Assembly (NCBI GenBank): GCA_013824055.1
Contig: PNNE01000007.1
Location: forward strand, 1 to 26,665
Source: Rhodobacter sp.
GTDB taxonomy: Bacteria > Pseudomonadota > Alphaproteobacteria > Rhodobacterales > Rhodobacteraceae
Direction: 5' to 3'
Length of the DNA stretch: 26,665 bases
The notes below the pieces were generated by a model, which saw only the letters and a program-made list of their open reading frames with translations, was not told the origin of the DNA and did not search any database. The translations under genes and the position numbers were made by a program. Positions 22,416 through 26,665 of the stretch are shown here, one piece after another (position 1 is the first letter of the stretch; each line of letters opens with the position of its first letter).

Positions 22416-24341
22416 ATGCGCCGTACCACCTCGACCGTGACGACCGCCGACGCCAGCACTGCCAGCGCGCCGGCCATGACCACCATCCGCCGGGTCGCAC
22501 CCTACCTCTGGCCCAAGGGGCAGGCCTGGGTGAAGCGGCGCGTGGTGCTGGCACTCCTCTTTCTGGTCGTGGCAAAACTCGTGTCGGTCACGACGCCCTA
22601 CCTTTACAAGCTGGCCGTCGACAGTCTTTCGAACGAGGCGGGCTCGGCCCCCCTTGCGCTGGCCGGCCTTGGCGCTGTGGGGCTGGTCGTGGCCTACGGC
22701 CTTGCCCGGCTTGGTGCCGTGGTCTTCGGGGAACTTCGCGATGCGGTCTTCGTCCGCGTCGGCCAGCGCGCGATCCGCCGGCTGGCGATCGAGACCTTCA
22801 CTCACATCCACCAGCTTTCCTTGCGCTACCACATCACCCGCAAGACCGGCGGCCTGTCCCGCATCATCGAGCGGGGGGTGAAGGGCGTCGACTTCCTTCT
22901 GCGCTTCATGCTGCTGTCCATCGGGCCGCTGATCCTGGAACTGACCATGGTCGCGGTGATCTTTGCCCTGGTCTTTGGCTGGCAATACGCCGCCGTCGTC
23001 GTCGTCACCATCGCGCTTTATGTCTGGTTCACCTTCACTGTCACCGAATGGCGCGTGAAGCTGCGGCGCGAGATGAACGACCAGGACAACGACGCCAACC
23101 AGAAGGCCATCGACAGCCTGCTGAACTATGAAACCGTCAAGTATTTCAACGCCGAACAGCGTGAGGCCGACCGCTACGACGGTGCGATGCGGCAATACGA
23201 GACGGCGGCGGTCAAGACCGGCCTGTCGCTTTCGTTCCTCAACATGGGCCAGGCCTTCCTGATCACCAGCGGACTTGTGATCGTCATGGGGATGAGCGCT
23301 TTGGGTGTCCGTGCGGGCACCCTGACCGTCGGCGATTTCGTCATGGTCAACGCCTACATGATCCAGATCACCATGCCCCTGAACTTCCTTGGCACGGTCT
23401 ATCGGGAAATCCGGCAGGCTCTGGTCGACATGGGCGAGATGTTCGGCCTGCTGGGCCAGCCCGCTGAAATCGTTGACGCCCCCGACGCCAAGCCCCTGCA
23501 GGTCACGGCGGGCGAGATCACCTTCGACAACGTCCACTTCGGCTATGAGCCGACGCGCGAGATCCTGAAGGGCGTCTCCTTCACCCTCAAGCCGGGGCAG
23601 AAACTGGCGCTGGTGGGTCACTCTGGCAGCGGCAAGTCCACCATCGGGCGGCTTCTGTTCCGCTTTTACGACGTGACTTCCGGCGCGGTGCGGATCGACG
23701 GGCAGGACCTGCGCGAGGTGACGCAGACCTCGCTTCACGCGCAGATCGGCGTCGTGCCGCAGGACACCGTGCTGTTCAACGACACGATCCGCTACAACAT
23801 CGCCTATGGCAAGGCCGACGCGACCGAGGCCGAGATCGTCGCCGCCGCCCGCGCCGCCCGCATCCACGATTTCGTCATGCGCCTGCCCGAGGGCTATGAG
23901 ACCAGGGTCGGCGAACGCGGCCTCAAGCTGTCCGGCGGCGAAAAGCAGCGCGTGGGCATCGCCCGGACCCTGCTGAAGAACCCGCCGATCCTGATCCTGG
24001 ACGAGGCGACCAGCGCGCTTGACACCCAGACCGAACGCTCGATCCAGGAAAGCCTGGCCGAGATGGGGCAGGGCCGCAGCGTCATCACCATCGCGCACCG
24101 CCTGTCCACCATCGCCGACGCCGACCAGATCCTCGTCCTGGAAGAGGGCAAGGTGATCGAACGCGGGTTGCATGACGAACTTCTGGACCTGGGTGGCGTC
24201 TATGCCGCGATGTGGCAGCGCCAGATCATGGAGGGCGAGGATTTCGCCAGCCCTGTGGCCGAACTTGTCGGCGCAAAGCGCGTCTACGCGTCGACGGACT
24301 TGCCGCCGGACCACAACTGGCGTTTTGTACCCAAGGTCTGA
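22416..24341 (+). CDS. Atm1-type ABC transporter (fused permease and ATPase)
   Basis: The 641-residue half-transporter joins a six-helix type IV exporter domain (about 35-340) to an ATPase domain. Motifs are Walker A GHSGSGKST near residue 400, Q-loop VVPQDTVLFNDTI near 447, signature LSGGEKQRVGIAR near 507, Walker B ILILDEATSALD near 525 and the H-loop IAHRLSTI near 556. NYETVKYFNAEQREADRYD is characteristic of the Atm1/HMT1 (ABCB7) branch, whose members export glutathione-linked sulfur or metal conjugates. It should work as a homodimer in the inner membrane. I chose ATG 22416; ATG 22476 is possible. Linkage to an ArsR gene suggests metal or metalloid control, as opposed to a housekeeping Fe-S role. 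Confidence 0.94.
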   Translation: MRRTTSTVTTADASTASAPAMTTIRRVAPYLWPKGQAWVKRRVVLALLFLVVAKLVSVTTPYLYKLAVDSLSNEAGSAPLALAGLGAVGLVVAYGLARLGAVVFGELRDAVFVRVGQRAIRRLAIETFTHIHQLSLRYHITRKTGGLSRIIERGVKGVDFLLRFMLLSIGPLILELTMVAVIFALVFGWQYAAVVVVTIALYVWFTFTVTEWRVKLRREMNDQDNDANQKAIDSLLNYETVKYFNAEQREADRYDGAMRQYETAAVKTGLSLSFLNMGQAFLITSGLVIVMGMSALGVRAGTLTVGDFVMVNAYMIQITMPLNFLGTVYREIRQALVDMGEMFGLLGQPAEIVDAPDAKPLQVTAGEITFDNVHFGYEPTREILKGVSFTLKPGQKLALVGHSGSGKSTIGRLLFRFYDVTSGAVRIDGQDLREVTQTSLHAQIGVVPQDTVLFNDTIRYNIAYGKADATEAEIVAAARAARIHDFVMRLPEGYETRVGERGLKLSGGEKQRVGIARTLLKNPPILILDEATSALDTQTERSIQESLAEMGQGRSVITIAHRLSTIADADQILVLEEGKVIERGLHDELLDLGGVYAAMWQRQIMEGEDFASPVAELVGAKRVYASTDLPPDHNWRFVPKV

Positions 24342-24406
24342 CGGAGGCCTGCCCCCCGCCGGATGACGGGTCCTTTCCTTTGACCGCCGCCGGGGCGGGG
24401 CAGGGC

Positions 24407-24434
24407 TTGGCAATGTGCGGGCTTTGCCTGTAAG
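24407..24434 (+). promoter_or_regulatory. Candidate promoter for the yfgM-bamB-der operon
   Basis: TTGGCA (24407-24412) and TGTAAG (24429-24434) are separated by 16 bases, matching five and four consensus positions respectively. Transcription would start about 24 bases before the TTG start codon at 24465. The rest of 24342-24464 is G+C-rich with no gene. Confidence 0.4.
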
Positions 24435-24464
24435 ACGGGGAAAACGACAGCAAAGGCAACGGCG

Positions 24465-25121
24465 TTGAGCAATCCCGACAGCTTCATCGAAGAAGTCACC
24501 GAAGAGGTGCGCCGCGACCGGTTGTTCCGGCTCTTCCGCAAATACGGCTGGGTCGGCGTGGTCGCCATCCTTGGCCTTGTCGGCGGCACCGCCTGGACCG
24601 AATGGTCGAACGCGCGTGACCTGGCCCGGGCCGAGGCGTTCGGCAATGCCCTGATCGACGCGCTTGACCACGGCGCCCCCGAGGAACGCCGCGAAGCGCT
24701 GGCCGCCATACCTGCGGCAGCCGAGCAGACTGCGGTGTTGCAGCTGATCCTCGCCTCTGACAGCGATGCGGACAAGGCCGCGACCCTTGCCGCGCTTGAC
24801 AAGGTGGCCTCGGACACCGCGCTTGCCGTGTCGTACCGCGACCTTGCGACCCTGCGCCGGGTCCTGGTGGCCGGGGCCGACCAGCCCCTGCCCGAGCGGC
24901 GGGCGGCCCTGCAGGGCATCGCCGCGCCGGGCCGCCCCTATCGCGTCCTGGCCGAGGAGCAGCTCGCATATCTTCTTATCGAAGAGGGCAAGCGCGACGA
25001 TGCGATCGCCGCCCTGACCACCCTGATGCAGGATCAGGAGGCTCCGGCCTCGCTCCGGGCGCGGCTGGCGCAGGTCGTCACCGCGCTTGGTGGTACATTG
25101 CCTGAAACCGCGGGCGGCTGA
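24465..25121 (+). CDS. YfgM-like membrane-anchored TPR protein
   Basis: The 218-residue protein has a short charged cytoplasmic start (SFIEEVTEEVRRDRLFRLFRKYG), one membrane helix at about 29-45 and a periplasmic helical-repeat domain. The start is TTG 24465; this N-terminal block is strongly conserved in alphaproteobacterial relatives as I remember them, so the non-ATG start is preferred over an internal GTG. In Escherichia coli YfgM works with PpiD at the Sec translocon and is encoded upstream of bamB and der, the same order as here. Function by synteny and topology is a good guess; direct role in this organism is inferred. It ends eight bases before ATG 25130, and 44 before my bamB start. 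Confidence 0.88.
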   Translation: MSNPDSFIEEVTEEVRRDRLFRLFRKYGWVGVVAILGLVGGTAWTEWSNARDLARAEAFGNALIDALDHGAPEERREALAAIPAAAEQTAVLQLILASDSDADKAATLAALDKVASDTALAVSYRDLATLRRVLVAGADQPLPERRAALQGIAAPGRPYRVLAEEQLAYLLIEEGKRDDAIAALTTLMQDQEAPASLRARLAQVVTALGGTLPETAGG

Positions 25122-25165
25122 GGCGGGTTATGGAAAGATCGGAAAGGTCGATTCAGGTGGCAGGC

Positions 25166-26521
25166 ATGAAAGTCAGACGGATGGGCGGCAGACTGGCGAC
25201 CGGTATCGGTCTTCTGGCCCTTCTTGCCGCCTGCGGTCAGCGCGAAGTGATTCTTTCGGGTGAACGCTTCCCGGTCCGCGCCGATCTTGCGGCCTCCATC
25301 CCGGTCGAGGGCCAGCCCGCGCCGACCGCCCCCGCCGCGCCCGAGAATCAAAGCCTCGCCATCTCGCTGGGGCCGCAGACCGGCGGCGACTGGACCCACC
25401 GTGCCGGCAACGCCCGCCACCTGATGCCGCATGCAGCCTTGTCGGCGACACCGCAGCGCGTCTGGTCGGCCGACATCGGCTCCGGCTCCAGCCGCAAGAA
25501 CCGGATCTCGGTTGCGCCCGTCGTCGCCGACGGCCGCATCTTCACCATCGACGCCGGGACCGGCGTGACCGCCACCTCCACCGGCGGCGCGACGCTCTGG
25601 TCCACCGACCTGGCTGCCAGCTTCGACAGGGGCGGCGGCCAATCCTCGGGCGGGCTTGCCACCGCGAACGGCCGCGTCTACGCCACCACCGGCTACGGCG
25701 AGCTTGTCGCCCTGGACGCCGCTTCCGGTGCGGTGATCTGGCGCCAGCGCGTCGATGCGCCGATCAGCGGCGCCCCTGCCACCGATGGGCAGGCCGTCTA
25801 TGTCTCTGGCCGCGACGGGTCCGCCTGGGCGGTCAGCGCCGCCGACGGCAAGGTGATCTGGCAGGTCATCGGCACCCCCGGCAAGACGGCCTATGTCGGC
25901 TCTGCCGCCCCCACCGTGGGCGACCGCGCAGTGATCTTCCCCTCGGCCGCCGGGGACCTGATGGCGGTGCTCAAGATCGGCGGCGGCACGAAGGTCTGGC
26001 AATCCTCGCTGGCCGGCAAGCGCCTTGGCCGCGCCTATGCCCTGAGCGCCGATGTCACCGGTGATGCCGTCATTGCGGGCAAGACCCTCTTCGCCGGGAC
26101 CGGAAACGGCCGCACTGTCGCCATGTCTGCCTCCTCGGGCGAACGCATCTGGTCTGCCGGTGAGGGTGCGCTCGGCCCCGTGGCCGTCGCGGGCGGATCG
26201 CTGTTCCTGGTCAGCGACGAAGCCAGGCTTGTCCGCCTTGATGCCACCACGGGCGCGGTGATCTGGTCGGTCGAGATGCCGTATTTCACCAACGACACGC
26301 CCAAGCGCCGCAAGGGGATCTACGCCCATTACGGGCCGGTCCTGGCGGGCGGCCGCATCATGGTCGTGTCTTCCGATGGCCTGCTGCGCGCCTTCGACCC
26401 GACCGACGGCACGCTGGCCCACACCGCCGAAATCCCCGGCGGGGCCGCCGCGCAACCCGCCGTGGCGGGCGGCACGCTTTACGTGGTCGGTGGCAACGGG
26501 CAACTTCACGCTTTCCGCTAG
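25166..26521 (+). CDS. bamB: Outer-membrane assembly lipoprotein BamB (PQQ-like beta-propeller)
   Basis: BamB is a lipoprotein of the Bam complex that inserts beta-barrel proteins in the outer membrane. From ATG 25166 the product has 451 residues: a basic start, a hydrophobic core and the lipobox LLAACG, with the lipidated cysteine at residue 23. ATG 25130 is in frame and has a better ribosome site (GAGGCGGG), but would give an unusually long signal of 34 residues. The mature protein carries repeated propeller blades (GRIFTIDAGTGVTATSTGG, GELVALDAASGAVIWRQRV, GSAWAVSAADGKVIWQV, ARLVRLDATTGAVIWSVEM). It lies between the yfgM-like gene and der, the conserved order. Confidence 0.93.
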   Translation: MKVRRMGGRLATGIGLLALLAACGQREVILSGERFPVRADLAASIPVEGQPAPTAPAAPENQSLAISLGPQTGGDWTHRAGNARHLMPHAALSATPQRVWSADIGSGSSRKNRISVAPVVADGRIFTIDAGTGVTATSTGGATLWSTDLAASFDRGGGQSSGGLATANGRVYATTGYGELVALDAASGAVIWRQRVDAPISGAPATDGQAVYVSGRDGSAWAVSAADGKVIWQVIGTPGKTAYVGSAAPTVGDRAVIFPSAAGDLMAVLKIGGGTKVWQSSLAGKRLGRAYALSADVTGDAVIAGKTLFAGTGNGRTVAMSASSGERIWSAGEGALGPVAVAGGSLFLVSDEARLVRLDATTGAVIWSVEMPYFTNDTPKRRKGIYAHYGPVLAGGRIMVVSSDGLLRAFDPTDGTLAHTAEIPGGAAAQPAVAGGTLYVVGGNGQLHAFR

Positions 26522-26583
26522 GGTCCAACCCGTGTATGGCATCGCCTTCGCCATTGCCGGACGCCCAAACTTAGAAACCAACC

Positions 26584-26665
26584 ATGACCTTCACCCTCGC
26601 CATCGTGGGCCGCCCCAATGTGGGCAAGTCGACGCTCTTCAACCGCCTCGTCGGCCGCAAGCTTG
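26584..26665 (+). CDS. der: GTPase Der (EngA), 5' end only
   Basis: The first 27 residues are present before the window ends: TFTLAIVGRPNVGKSTLFNRLVGRKL, with the complete G1 P-loop GRPNVGKST of the first GTPase domain. Der has two GTPase domains and a KH-like domain and acts in 50S ribosome assembly. It starts at ATG 26584, 62 bases after bamB, in the bamB-der order common in proteobacteria. Confidence 0.95.
   Translation, partial: MTFTLAIVGRPNVGKSTLFNRLVGRKL

Noticed and set aside
24349..24403. Long-loop inverted repeat after the ABC transporter gene as a terminator
   Set aside because: Only seven pairs with a loop of about 40 bases and no T-run; probably G+C-rich coincidence.
22365..24671. 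A 768-codon minus-strand frame opposite the Atm1-type transporter
   Set aside because: His/Asp/Gln/Gly-rich shadow translation of the ABC gene; all ABC motifs are on the + strand.

Overview
The window looks like a chromosomal segment of a high-GC alphaproteobacterium, most probably a member of the Rhodobacterales (Rhodobacteraceae/Paracoccaceae). Reasons are the heterotetrameric sarcosine oxidase operon, the CcmI-RuvX-DUF1289 cluster, the YfgM-BamB-Der order and the general protein style. This placement is inferred from gene content and family resemblance; no 16S gene is present. I see no tRNA, rRNA, insertion sequence, phage gene or CRISPR array.

Layout from left to right. (1) 1-2451: the end of a catabolic operon on the + strand (tail of a DUF993/dihydrodipicolinate-synthase-like protein, LacI-family regulator, MOFRL-type glycerate 2-kinase), with genes touching by TGATG and ATGA overlaps. 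(2) 2536-5209, minus strand: a PepSY-domain exported protein with a long polyglycine tail, then an OmpR-type response regulator and a sensor histidine kinase. Divergent from it is an exported Gly/Asn- and Lys-rich protein with a helical C-terminal half (5367-6281). (3) 6282-6840: a gene-poor stretch that appears to hold an unannotated 63-aa minus-strand gene with its own promoter and terminator. (4) dusA, a Bcr/CflA-type MFS exporter, a TauE/SafE permease and a possible Fe(II)/2-oxoglutarate oxygenase-like protein. (5) Minus-strand ccmI-ruvX-DUF1289 operon. (6) Sarcosine oxidase operon soxB-(acidic membrane-anchored small protein)-soxD-soxA-soxG, followed by a small secreted protein and an Fe-type superoxide dismutase. 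(7) A LOG-family nucleotide phosphoribohydrolase, a LysM protein, and a divergent ArsR regulator / Atm1-type ABC exporter pair with an inverted-repeat operator between them. (8) yfgM-like TPR protein, bamB and the start of der.

The most interesting signal is regulatory. The promoter of the glycine-rich exported protein (5230-5272, + strand) and that of the small 63-aa gene (6757-6715, - strand) share one architecture: two direct repeats of an AARATGAA-like octamer with an 11-bp period, then five bases, GGTTC, eight bases and TTAAAC, all at identical spacing. An 11-bp direct repeat is the usual DNA-binding layout of OmpR-family regulators, and such a regulator is encoded next door with a PepSY accessory protein and a kinase. 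I therefore propose a local regulon: PepSY modulator - kinase - regulator - glycine-rich exported protein - small protein. A second theme is short in-frame tandem repeats (12 or 18 bp, or GGN triplets) at disordered termini or linkers of several unrelated genes.
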